DNA from: Cymbomonas tetramitiformis | Lineage: Eukaryota; Chlorophyta; Pyramimonadophyceae; Pyramimonadales; Pyramimonadaceae | DNA length: 64,000 bases | Reading direction: 5' to 3' | NCBI GenBank assembly: GCA_001247695.2 | Contig: LGRX02034412.1 | Location: forward strand, 1-64,000 | Shown: in pieces, positions 1-9,524 of the stretch | Position numbering within the stretch: the stretch's first letter is position 1 | Layout: each line of letters opens with the position of its first letter | Notes under the pieces: generated by a model | Told to the model about the DNA's origin: nothing | What the model saw: only the letters and a program-made list of their open reading frames with translations | The model's database searches: none | Position numbers and translations under genes: made by a program

Positions 1-2
1 CC

Positions 3-437
3 CCCCCCCAGGGTCAAAGCGTGGGCAGCCTCGGTGGTGCTGCAGAGGCAACCACTAGCGCGCCTGCATTGACTTCTACGGCTTTGGCATGCCGCGAGGC
101 CGGCTTGGGCACTGCGGCGCCAACTGCTATTCCACCGCGCCGGCATGGCCGGCACCGTGCTCGGCAGGGGCTTCACGATGCGCCGATCGGGCTTTATGTC
201 CCGGTACACCCGCCCCCTCCACCGTTGTACTGGGATGCCCCGCCGTCACCGGACTATTCACCGGGACCTACTACAGACGAGAGGGAGGGGGAAGATCCCT
301 CGCACATCGATCGAGACCTTTCGGATTTCTTTTGTGACTCCACGAATGATTCAATCACGACATCGGCACCTACAATTTACGGTGCCGTGAATGTGTTGCG
401 GGCTGGCACAGCGGTGCCACCGCCAACTAGTGGCTAG
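3..437 (+). CDS. C-terminal part of a gag-only retroelement ORF (element E, cut by window edge)
   Basis: An open frame enters from the left edge and stops with TAG at 435-437. The visible 144 residues are rich in Pro, Ala, Thr and Ser, with an acidic stretch near residue 95, and end in Ser-Gly. The related ORFs of elements B and D also end in Ser-Gly and stop 180-220 bp before a GGTGGTG/TGCTGG junction, as here (LTR from 653). I therefore read it as the C-terminal tail of the same kind of gag-only protein. No capsid or zinc-knuckle part is visible. The link rests on position, the terminal residues and the LTR, not on alignment. Confidence 0.5.
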   Translation, partial: PPQGQSVGSLGGAAEATTSAPALTSTALACREAGLGTAAPTAIPPRRHGRHRARQGLHDAPIGLYVPVHPPPPPLYWDAPPSPDYSPGPTTDEREGEDPSHIDRDLSDFFCDSTNDSITTSAPTIYGAVNVLRAGTAVPPPTSG

Positions 438-652
438 AAAGTTAATCTTGCCGCTCCTGCATAGTGAAATTGACCGTAGCTGTATGTGCAGAGGGGTCCG
501 ATCACGGACCGGATTTCAGATTTGCAACTCTTGACTGGGAACAACCCTGCCAGAAAGGACAGGCCTTCCCTTAGAGCTCAGTTTCCACCGTTGTAGATGG
601 TGTTCGTTCACAGGTTTCCACTTCGGCTGGCCGGTCACCACACTAGGTGGTG

Positions 653-833
653 TGCTGGAATTGTCACACCGCTCACTTTTGTGACTCTTCCCGTAGTAGT
701 GTTTATGACTGTCACCCGAACCTGAACCCTAACTAGTTATGCCCATATAACGGGTTAACTTATCAACTTCAACACATTCTGAGAAAACCATCACTGAGTG
801 AATGTATCCCGGGTTCTAGGGGTATATCCAACA
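653..833 (+). repeat. 3' LTR of element E
   Basis: The sequence begins TGCTGGAATTG directly after a GGTGGTG purine-rich tract, exactly as the 3' LTRs of elements B, C and D do, and ends TATATCCAACA. The size (181 bp) is close to the LTR of B (191 bp) and the short LTR of C (179 bp). The left boundary is well supported by the shared junction. The right boundary is inferred from the CA terminus, because the 5' LTR lies outside the window and no target duplication can be checked. Confidence 0.6.
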
Positions 834-1486
834 AGACGGTGACATCCAAGCTGTCATGAAGGTTCCAGAAAACTGCTCTTTTACTTGTACACACTGAATT
901 TGCAAGAAAGATAATGGCATTAAAATTGAAAATGCCAGGTCATGCAAATCGCGGCATGATCATTGATTCGAAAAGTACTTCTCATGGGCGATGATGCTGG
1001 AGCTTCGACGAGTACAACGGTACATGCCAACTCTGCCAGATCCGGGGGGGGAGCTGACATCTTCTCAAAAAAAATCAGAAAACATCACAAAAAAACGGGT
1101 TTTCATCCAACCAAAAGCGATTAGAACGTGAATATCAAGTGATCCGCTACTACCGAACCAAAGATATATAGTTGAGCTTGTCCGGCTTGAAAGCCTCTTT
1201 CCAGCGATACCCCACATGCACGTTCGGAAAGCGCGAGGTCACATATAATTCCAATCGGGCTAGGCTAATGGTCCACATTTTCATCACGCTACCATTGTTA
1301 GTCACTTCCTAAGCCAGATAATGATCCGACGTTTTTATCTAACCCCTCCAAACGTTCCCGAGTATGCATTTTGGTGAATGATCCTAAGGGGAAGGGACTT
1401 TCATGGACCGATGCTTTCTCTTGTGGTGGGTAGCTTGCATAACGATTCACCATTGTAAAGGTTTTAACATTACATGACAATAGTTG
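834..1486. other. no recognisable feature
   Basis: AT-rich DNA with no ORF above 60 codons that looks real. It contains short A runs and a G run at 1043-1050. I see nothing further that I can support. Confidence 0.5.
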
Positions 1487-1862
1487 ACAATTAATGTTAT
1501 ATATATATATATACTGTAGTATATATATATGTATATTCCGATCGAACCTTTGGTCTTCGCGAATCGAGTTTTGCCCTCTCTTCTTTCAGATTCTGAACAT
1601 TCTGTATTTGTCATGACAATTGTCGACAATTAATGACGTATTCCGATCGAATCTTGGTCTTCGAGATATTGAGTTTTGCCTTCTCTCATTTTTCAAGTTG
1701 AGGTTCTGACTATTCTCAATTCTCAATTCTATATTTATGAGAATTGTGCATGATTGACAATTACAATTAACGACATATTCCGATCGAACCTTCGGTCTTC
1801 GCGATATAAAATTTTGCGGTCTGGGTCTCTTCGCTTCCATGGATGTGAAGTCGGTGCCACAG
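1487..1862. repeat. three degenerate tandem repeats of about 130 bp
   Basis: The block TATTCCGATCGAAYCTT followed by GGTCTTCG and a GAGTTTTGC-like stretch occurs three times, near 1533, 1641 and 1780. Each copy is preceded by a TGACAATTAAYG-like segment. The first copy contains a (TA)n run at 1499-1532. The copies differ by substitutions and by spacer length, so this is an old array. ORFs crossing it are products of the repetition. Confidence 0.7.
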
Positions 1863-2194
1863 TTCTCAGTTGCGAGAGCCGACGCAAAATTCAAGTTCTA
1901 GGGAGGAGGGAGGAGGGAGGATGCGGAAGGGGGGATGTGGATTGTAACCTCACCTGCTTTGCTGCCGTCCACCGATTTAGCAGCTCCAGTGGCTCCGCCT
2001 CTAGTTTTTGGATTTGTATATGCGTAACTCCCCCTTCTTTTCACCCGCATGCCGTTGATGTGATGATTTCAAGGAGTGTTATGACTATATCCGCGACTCG
2101 GGTATAATTCTTAGAGTGGTGAGACAGTATCGGCCCTAAATGGTCTTCCAATCGGCATAACTAGTTGCTATTAAATATTGTAAGATGTCAAACC

Positions 2195-3070
2195 GAACAA
2201 GAGGCAAAGTATTAGGGAAAGAACGGATTCGAGATACCTTCCTTCTCTCGCCTTTCGATCCCTGGCAACCGGTCGAGGCCTTCCGGATAGTGGTCTTCTG
2301 ATAGAAACATGTCAAAGGCTGACAAATCGCTCTCGCCCCTCTTCTCGGCCAGCTTGGCCACCCGATCCTTGGTATGTAGGCCTATCGTAGGATGCGCACA
2401 ACAACGGTATATTGAAGATTCTTTCGATGACAAAGGCGGTCCATGTAAACGACATAATAATGCTTGGATTGATGTCAACGTTTAACTCACAAAAGCTAGT
2501 AGACATATAAGACAAAGAGCTCAAGCGGCTTATATTTTGCATACCCCCTGTGGTGCGATGCAGGGGATCACAACATCAAAACATAGGCACACGTGTATAT
2601 ATATGTATATATATATATATATACAGGGTGTATACAATATGTATAGCAAAATGGCCATATATATATATATACGTGTGCCTATGTTTTGGTGTTGTGATCC
2701 CCTGCATCGCACCACAGGGGGTATGCAAAATATAAACCGCTTGAGCTCTTTGTCTTATATTTCTACTAGCTTTTGTGAATTAAACGTTGACATCAATCCA
2801 AGCATTATTATATCGTTTACATGGACCGCCTTTGTCATCGAAAGAATCTTCAATATATCGTTGTTGTGTGCATCCTACGTTAGGCCTACATACCAAGGAT
2901 CGGGTGGCCAAGCTGGCCGAGAAGAGGGGCGAGAGCAATTTGTCAGCCTTTGACATGTTTCTATCAGAAGACCACTATCCGGAAGGCCTCGACCGGTTGC
3001 CAGGGATCGAAAGGCGAGAGAAGGAAGGTATCTCGAATCCGTTCTTTCCCTAATACTTTGCCTCTTGTTC
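2195..3070. repeat. 876-bp near-perfect palindrome (foldback element)
   Basis: The left arm, read on the minus strand, reproduces the right arm almost base for base. GAACAAGAGGCAAAG begins the left arm at 2195 and its complement ends the right arm at 3070. The arms meet at a TA-rich centre near 2600-2675 that contains an imperfect (TA)n run on each side. Both arms keep the same 88-codon open frame running outward (minus 2212-2478, plus 2787-3053), which I do not recognise. No clear target duplication flanks it. It could be a foldback transposon or an inverted dimer of a truncated element. Confidence 0.85.
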
Positions 3071-3099
3071 TTCAAAGACACAACTTGTACTTCAATAAT

Positions 3100-4560
3100 G
3101 TTACATAATTGTTGTAATACAGCTTTGTTAGCATTCCACTTGTCCTCGCATGATCCTTTTCAGATTGTGCGACAACTTACTCAGATGTTTTTTTAACATG
3201 AGGAATATCATATTAATAATTTTGTCTCCTTACTTTCTCAATTGATGGCTTGGTCAAAACAAAGACCTGAATTGAAAGTGCTTTTGGAGCACGCTACTCC
3301 TTTAGTTAATAAACCTCTTTTAGTATTTAAAGGTGTTGGTCGCAGTGATCTGAATCATATTGCAATAAATATTAAACATCCGATGAGAAATAATTTTATA
3401 GGCATGCTTCGGAGAATTCATTATTGGAAGGTTATGCGTGTGATATTGCATGCGATCCAACATTTCTTGGATTATATTCTCCTTCATTATTTGATGAACA
3501 TGCATTTGATCCATTTTCATTCTTTTCATATATTCGTATGTCTTACCCTTATTTCATGGTTTTAAACCTGGATACATAGATTGACATTTACCATGGTGCA
3601 TTGATAGAGCAAATACATTTTTATATTATACATTATGCAATATTTGTTGGTTATCTTTGGAAGATAATATTGCTAATAGATTCCATTTTATGCGGAATAA
3701 CGATCGACAATTACTCCAAAGAGAACATGCTCGTGCTCCGAAAATAGCAGAATGTTTTAGATTATTGAAAACACGATTTAATAAGTCTTTCAAATAAGGG
3801 TGATGCTTTCCATATTTGATGATAATGGGTTCATCATGTTTATTATTTGTTACAACTATGTTAGATGCATTTTTGAACCGTGAGGGCGGAACTCTTTTAT
3901 ATTTTTGACACCTTTGATTTCAATGTGTCCCCAAGTCTTACTGTATTTTTTCACACACACTGTACTATTTTGTGATACCAATCACCCACCCAAAAATGAT
4001 ATCATTTATATTGTTTTTCACTTATTATGGGGGTGGGTGGGTTTTAGGATTTTTGCTGGCAATTTTTTGACTTTGATTTCTGATTAAGGTGATCTTATAT
4101 CTGAATTTTGAAAGGAACCCACTGTTTGGAAATATTTCCCAATATCTAAATTAAACAGTTCACATTGTCTAAGATGGGGGGTAACCCCACTTTATGAAGT
4201 ATAGGCAAGTCCCAATGTCTTGATTATGGATAGTACTTCTAATATACACTGTAAGATAAGCTGAATTCTAGATGAATGACACTTGTCATGTTTGTCATGT
4301 TCTATTATTACTCGGTCATCTATTTTATCATTAGATGACATTGAATTCAACGTTATGACTGTTGACCTTATGATAAGATCTAATCCGAACTGAGTCAACT
4401 ATGATTACGATACAAATGTTTATTATCTAAGAAGACTTGTACAAATGGTTTGGTTGTGTTGAAACTGTTCACGTTCACTCCTGCAAACGTTCCGTAAGCG
4501 TACTAGCAGTGTCCCAAGTGTTGGTCAGATTTGCATCTGAAGAGTTTTGCATATATTCTG
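3100..4560 (+). pseudogene. diverged single-arm relative of the 5127-7268 palindrome
   Basis: This stretch parallels the right arm of the palindrome in order and spacing. It carries a decayed coding segment (3242-3800) sharing the peptide stretch HIAIN...HP..N.F..MLRRIH and the later alternating hydrophobic segment. Next comes a perfectly shared TTTGAACCGTGAGGGCGG near 3872, then a CACCC/GGGTGGGTGGG pair, and last a GTTCCGTAAGCGTAC block near 4488. Frameshifts and stops break the frame repeatedly. Its frame extends further 5' (from 3242) than either palindrome arm, so it shows upstream coding sequence that the palindrome has lost. The family is unrecognised. Confidence 0.6.
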
Positions 4561-5126
4561 CATATACTTTAGTTTACACATTTTAGTTGAATATATGTAT
4601 ATATGCTTCTATGTATGCTTGATTGCTTGGGGACTTCGTGAACATACTCTGTCAAAGGTGTCTTCGCACAGGTGTGCCCACCCATCACATTTATGGAAAT
4701 GTACGGGATATCATCTTACCATGTTTATGTTTAGTTGAAATTATATATACTTTCCCCCCCCTGCGGTGGTTGATACCGTCCTGCTTTTCAGGGCCCAATT
4801 TTGGGTGCCCCTGTTTCGCGTTGCGTGCCCGTAAGTAGCGTGACAGGTGTATACAATATATATACTTGTGTACTCTCCGCCACACCATGTAAGGGATCAC
4901 AGTATGTAATACGGAGGCACCCACTCAAACATCAAGCCCTGGAAAACGTCAGGGCGGTATCAACCACCGCGAAGGGAAGAAACTATATATGCCGACACGG
5001 TGCAGGATAGATTATGTCCCCAAAATTCTCTATGCAAGTGAACAAGGAAATGGACACACCTCACACCTTGCGTTACACTCGTAAAAGTCGAAGTAGTCAA
5101 CACTCGCACGTTAATCTTCGGCGAAA
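4561..5126. other. no recognisable feature
   Basis: AT-rich DNA with TATATG-type runs and no ORF with coding character. I can see neither terminal repeats nor RNA genes. Confidence 0.4.
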
Positions 5127-5718
5127 TTAATATTATATCATATATCATAAACAAGAATCAGCATGCTCGTCCAGAACTTGGGATTCTGGAGGTACCCTTA
5201 CGGAACAAGTATTGGAGACAATAACGCCTCACCACACCCACAATAGATGAAGTAGTAAACAATCGATCAACATTGCTGACAAAAATTGCTGACAAGTAAC
5301 GCCAAGTCATGATGTCATGAGTCATAAGGTCATCCAGTATGAAATGAAAGTCGTGATGTCAAAATCGAAAACTGGCAAAACTATGTCAACCCGTGTTCTT
5401 ATAGATGACCAAGCCAGCTTGTAAGTGTGACAATATACAATAAATGATCATAAAGATCGACTGTCAAAACACATTATAAAAAAAACCAAACCCACCCACC
5501 CAAAATTATAAGAATTGGGTGAAGGAGGTACTAAATAAAATCATCCAATGTGGTATGTTAAAAAATTCGTGATATATGATATTGCATTCGTCGAGTACAT
5601 AGTGTAATTAAAGGTATCCATGACCGACTTAAGTTCCGCCCTCACGGTTCAAACATGCTATCCACCGTATATAATACGATGGTCATGTAAAGTATAAGAG
5701 GGTTAGCCAAATCACAAA

Positions 5719-6111
5719 TCATTTGAATGACTTATTTCTTGCCTTACTCAATTGCATCCTGCGAGACGCACGAATTCGTGCCCGTTTCTGTTCACGTCCA
5801 AATCGTTGTTGCGCAGCTATAGTAATAGTGTTCGATATGTTAGCGGCATTTTGTTCCAAGGAAAGCCACCTCATAATGCAGATCGTGTAGTGTAAAGTGG
5901 TATCGGTACGATCAATGCACCACGAAGAATGTACATAAGAGTATCCAGGCTTAAAACCATGTAGTATGACAAATGTATATGTGTATGCAAAAAATGCAAA
6001 AGGGTCATACGCATGCTCGTCAAAGACATCAAGAGCATAAAATCCAATAAATGTAGGATCACAAGATATGTCCGATGCGTACCCATCCAAACTATGTATC
6101 CTTCGAAGCAT
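5719..6111 (-). CDS. unrecognised protein, left arm of the palindrome
   Basis: The 130-residue product starts at an internal Met. The frame stays open upstream to the TA-rich centre, so the real N-terminus is probably missing. The middle is rich in aromatic residues (Phe, Tyr, His) with repeated Asp. The C-terminus is strongly basic with several Arg/Lys pairs and ends at a lysine-rich tail. I do not recognise the family and find no catalytic signature. The same protein is encoded in the right arm and, decayed, near 3242-3800, so it is a repeated mobile or multicopy sequence and not a unique host gene. Confidence 0.45.
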   Translation of the reverse strand: MLRRIHSLDGYASDISCDPTFIGFYALDVFDEHAYDPFAFFAYTYTFVILHGFKPGYSYVHSSWCIDRTDTTLHYTICIMRWLSLEQNAANISNTITIAAQQRFGREQKRARIRASRRMQLSKARNKSFK

Positions 6112-6256
6112 GTTTACAAAATTATTACGATATGGATGGTCAGTGTTGATAGCGATATGATTAGCATCACTACGTAATATATATATATATATACCTAGTG
6201 ATGCTAATCATATTGCTATCAACACTGACCATCCATATCGTAATACTTTTGTAAAC

Positions 6257-6580
6257 ATGCTCCGAAGGATACATAGTTTGGATGGGTACGCATCGGACAT
6301 ATCTTGTGATCCTACATTTATTGAATTTTATGCTCTTGATGTCTTTGACGAGCATGCGTATGACCCTTTTGCATTTTTTGCATACACATATACATTTGTC
6401 ATATTACATGGTTTTAAGCCTGGATACTCTTATGTACATTCTTCGTGGTGCATTGATCGTACCGATACCACTTTACACTACACGATCTGCAATATGAGGT
6501 GGCTTTCCTTGGAACAAAATGCCGCTAACATATCGAACGCTATTACTATAGCTGCGCAACAACGATTTGGACGTGTCTGA
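6257..6580 (+). pseudogene. unrecognised protein, right arm of the palindrome, frameshifted
   Basis: It is nearly identical to the left-arm product for about 106 residues. A 4-bp insertion near 6573 then shifts the frame and ends the protein early. The basic C-terminal tail seen in the left arm is still present in another frame to about 6650. The open frame continues upstream to about 6193, where the two arms meet. This is consistent with duplication of an already truncated element followed by independent decay of one arm. Confidence 0.5.
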
Positions 6581-7274
6581 ACAGAAACGGGCACGAATTC
6601 GTCCGTCTCGCAGGATGCAATTGATTAAGGCAAGAAATAAGTCATTCAAATGAATTTGTTTCTCTTGACTTGTGATTTGGCTAATCCTCTTATAGACTTA
6701 TACTTTACATGACCATCGTATTATATACGGTGGATAGCATGTTTGAACCGTGAGGGCGGAACTTAAGTCTGTCATGGATACCTTTAATTACACTCTGTAC
6801 TCGACGAATGCAATATCATATATTACGAATTTTTTAACATACCACATTGGATGATTTTATTTAGCACCTCCTTCACCCAATTCTTATAATTTTGGGTGGG
6901 TGGGTTTGGTTTTTTTTATAATGTGTTTTGACAGTCGATCTTTATGATCATTTATTGTATATTGTCATACTTACAAGCTGGCTTGGTCATCTATAAGAAC
7001 ACGGGTTGACATAGTTTTGTCGGTTTTCGATTTTGACATCACGACTTTCATTTCATACTGGATGACCTTATGACTCGTGACATCATGACTTGGCGTTACT
7101 TGTCAGCAATTGTTGTCAGCAATGTTGATCGATTGTTTACTACTTCATCTATTGTGGGTGTGGTGAGGCGTTATTGTCTCCAATACTTGTTCCGTAAGCG
7201 TACCTCCAGAATCCCAAGTTCTGGACGAGCATGCTGATTCTTGTTTATAATATATGATATAATATTAAGGGATA

Positions 7275-7560
7275 AGTCTACATCGGGGGCCGACATTTGA
7301 TTTTAATCCACATCGGGGGCCGACATTTAATTTTAATCCACATCGGGCCGACATTTGATTTTAATCCACATTGGGGCGTATACTTCATTTTTATCCACAT
7401 CGGGGGAGACACTTTATCTTAATCCACATCGGGGTAGTCATGCCATTTTAATCTACATCGGGGCCGACATCTCATTTTAATCTACATCGGGGCCGACATC
7501 TCATTTTAATCCACATCGGGTGTAGACATCTCATTTTAATCCACATCGAGGGCCGTGGTC
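7275..7560 (+). repeat. 33-bp minisatellite (about 9 units)
   Basis: The unit is roughly TTTTAATCCACATCGGGG followed by a variable CCGACATYT-like stretch. Nine imperfect copies run head to tail with unit lengths of 29-34 bp. Variation is concentrated in the second half of the unit (CCGACATTT, CCGACATCT, GTAGACATCT). Units are directly adjacent with no spacer class distinct from the repeat, so this is a minisatellite. Confidence 0.85.
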
Positions 7561-7602
7561 AAAAAAACATATATACATAGTTTTATACTTTATACAATAT
7601 AT

Positions 7603-7774
7603 ACATATATATGTTACGTTATGAGCGCGCCGCGCGCATATGAGCGCCGATTTTTAGCATGAGTGCGCCTGGCGCGCTTGTGCCAGAAACAGTTTAGCAC
7701 AAGCGCGCTAATCGGCGCGCTTGTGATGATCATGACTCATGTCAAAGCGCGCTCATAACATAACATATATATGT
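7603..7774. repeat. 172-bp hairpin element with 28-bp terminal inverted repeats
   Basis: ACATATATATGTTACGTTAT plus GAGCGCGC (7603-7630) is repeated inverted at 7747-7774 with one mismatch. The interior is unusually rich in GCGCGC and holds a second, nested inverted pair (GGCGCGCTTGTG and CACAAGCGCGC). The extreme ends are AT-rich and the inner part GC-rich, giving a strong predicted hairpin. It may be a small foldback MITE or a structured boundary of the GC-rich island that follows. I see no convincing target duplication. Confidence 0.65.
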
Positions 7775-7901
7775 GTGTGTGTATACAGTAGCCCCCGATC
7801 GCCGTGTCGACTACGCAGCTTCATCCAGCTCATGTGCCGTTACGACAAGTGTAGACGCTATGCGTGGTCTGAGCTTTTTATCATCGCGTGCGTAACTATC
7901 C

Positions 7902-8372
7902 GTGGCGTTGCAGGACGTGATTTTGCATTTCAATCAGTATTATCACCAGCAATACCGGCAGATCGCTCGCAAACAAGGCGAGGCGCGCCGTCCTCGCGAC
8001 GCCGTGTGCGAAGACGGCGTCGGCGACACCAAAGGTTGGTCGGTGGAATTCGTGGACTGCGAGCGGATCAAGCAGGTTTCCGACGAACACTCTCGCGCGC
8101 TTCCGGCTGTGATAGGCGCCATAGAACACACCGCGGACGACATCGTCTTGTTGGCGCGGCTCATCTCTCGCGGAGCGCTGCGCGACTTTTGCGACAACGC
8201 TCTCATCGTTTCGGTCACCGGCCTGTTGGGCGGGCTTGGCGCCTACGTTTTTACCAAAACGCAGCGTGCGCTGACGTACGAGAGAACTCTGATGACATTA
8301 CCGGCGTACAGCTTCGCGGGCACCCCCGCGCCGCTACTTGGCACCGAGTACGGCTTTGACAGGCGCAACTAA
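7902..8372 (+). CDS. hypothetical protein with one possible membrane segment
   Basis: The 156-residue frame has high GC and strong third-position bias, unlike the flanking AT-rich repeats. It begins at a GTG codon preceded by an in-frame TAA. The sequence GCGTTGCAG just inside could be a 3' splice site, so the true N-terminus may lie on an upstream exon. The N-terminal part is charged, and the last third has a hydrophobic Gly-rich stretch (near residues 102-117) that could cross a membrane. I do not recognise the family. It lies 96 bp upstream of the ankyrin-repeat frame on the same strand, so the two may belong to one transferred or viral-like block. Confidence 0.4.
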   Translation: MALQDVILHFNQYYHQQYRQIARKQGEARRPRDAVCEDGVGDTKGWSVEFVDCERIKQVSDEHSRALPAVIGAIEHTADDIVLLARLISRGALRDFCDNALIVSVTGLLGGLGAYVFTKTQRALTYERTLMTLPAYSFAGTPAPLLGTEYGFDRRN

Positions 8373-8468
8373 AATTTTTAACCCGCCGACAAGTGCATTT
8401 AAAACGCAAAAGTAGCCGCATTTGCCATCATGTACAGCGAGGAGGCTATCGTGTAAGCTCAGAAATCC

Positions 8469-9300
8469 GTGAATCGCGCTCCTTCCGTGGACATGCGTTA
8501 TCAAAACATGTTTCGTGTTGATACTGACGGCGCGCATCACCGCCGACCGGACGGGCGCACGCTGCTGCATTTTGCGGCGGCGCACAATCTGCGGTACGTT
8601 GCATCGCGCTGCTTCGCGCGGGAGTATCTCCGGAAGTGCGCTGCAACCGACAGTGCACAACGTTGCACGTAGCTGCGACTAAGGCCGACGCCGCGGTGGT
8701 GTGGCTGCTGGCCCGAAGCGATCGCGCGACCGTAAAGTGCCGAGACAACCACGGCAACGTACCCTTGCACGTGGCCATGATACGCGACGACCCCAACATA
8801 GCTCGAGCCTTGATTGCGCATAAGGCTGACGTGAACGATCGCAACTACGAGGGGCAAACTCCGCTGCACCTGGCCTGTTATCAAGGTAACGCGCGCGTGG
8901 TGGCCTGCTTGCTCGCCAGGCGCGGGGTCGACGCGAGATGTCTGGACAGGGTGGGCAACAACGCGCTCCACTACGCCGCGCGGTGCAGCACCGGCAAGTG
9001 CATGTGGCTGTGTCTTCACGGCATGCACAACGAAGATGACGACGACGCGCAAATCATGGTCGACTATCGCAACAATTTTGGCATGACGGCCGCGCACGTG
9101 GCCGCGGAGTATGCCAACCTGTGCGCGCTCGATAGTCTGCGCTCACACTCAGCGGATCTCTCACTCACGTGCAACGACGACTACATTATGCTGGATCGGT
9201 GCGTGCGGACCTGCGGAACCTATCGCGGCACGGCGATGGTCCATTATTCCGAATGGCTGCTGCAGCGCTCTCTGCATCTGGATGGGGAACGTCCAGTGAA
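8469..9300 (+). pseudogene. ankyrin-repeat protein gene, frameshifted and probably cut by a LINE
   Basis: Two overlapping frames (8469-8672 and 8636 onward) together give about six ankyrin repeats. The diagnostic cores are GRTLLHFAA, CTTLHVAA, GNVPLHVAM, GQTPLHLAC, GNNALHYAA and GMTAAHVAA. The first repeat is in one frame and the rest in the next, so one frameshift lies near 8630-8670. The second frame has only a GTG there, which argues against it being a separate gene. Coding character stops near 9300, where LINE-like sequence begins, so the 3' end may be displaced. Ankyrin proteins of this compact kind occur in protists and in giant DNA viruses. Nothing here decides between the two. Confidence 0.6.
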
Positions 9301-9524
9301 TTTGAAGGTTCTTTTTGCGTTCCTCTTTCTCTTCCTTGCTAGAATATCTAATAAGGAGGTGCCCCACCTCTTCCTCAAACGTGGAGACTTTTATCTTGTG
9401 GTCTTCCCATAGTTCCGTGCGCAGGGTGCTTTGGTGTGGGGTACTGGGGTTTGGTTGTGTGCAGTGCCCACTGCCTGGGTGTACCTTTCTTGGAGTCTGT
9501 TGAGTTTCTCCCTTGTGGGGGCGC

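Larger units (their letters stand above)
5127..7268. mobile_element. 2.14-kb palindrome with TTAA at both ends and an outward-facing ORF in each arm
   Basis: Two arms of about 1.05 kb are inverted copies of each other and meet at a (TA)n tract near 6178-6193. The outermost bases are TTAA on both sides (5127-5130 and 7265-7268), followed inward by matching TATTATATCATATAT sequences. Each arm encodes the same unrecognised protein reading away from the centre. The arms differ by small indels, including a 4-bp insertion in the right arm near 6573, so this is an old genomic structure and not a perfect assembly hairpin. TTAA ends would fit a piggyBac-like duplication, but they could equally be part of the inverted repeat. 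Confidence 0.75.

Noticed and set aside
5127..7268. Straightforward piggyBac element based on TTAA ends
   Set aside because: TTAA lies within matching AT-rich inverted ends and no transposase or CCC terminus is present, so the duplication cannot be separated from the palindrome itself.
7275..7560. CRISPR-like direct repeats
   Set aside because: Units are adjacent and vary continuously with no unique spacers of constant length. The surroundings are eukaryotic and no cas-like gene is present.
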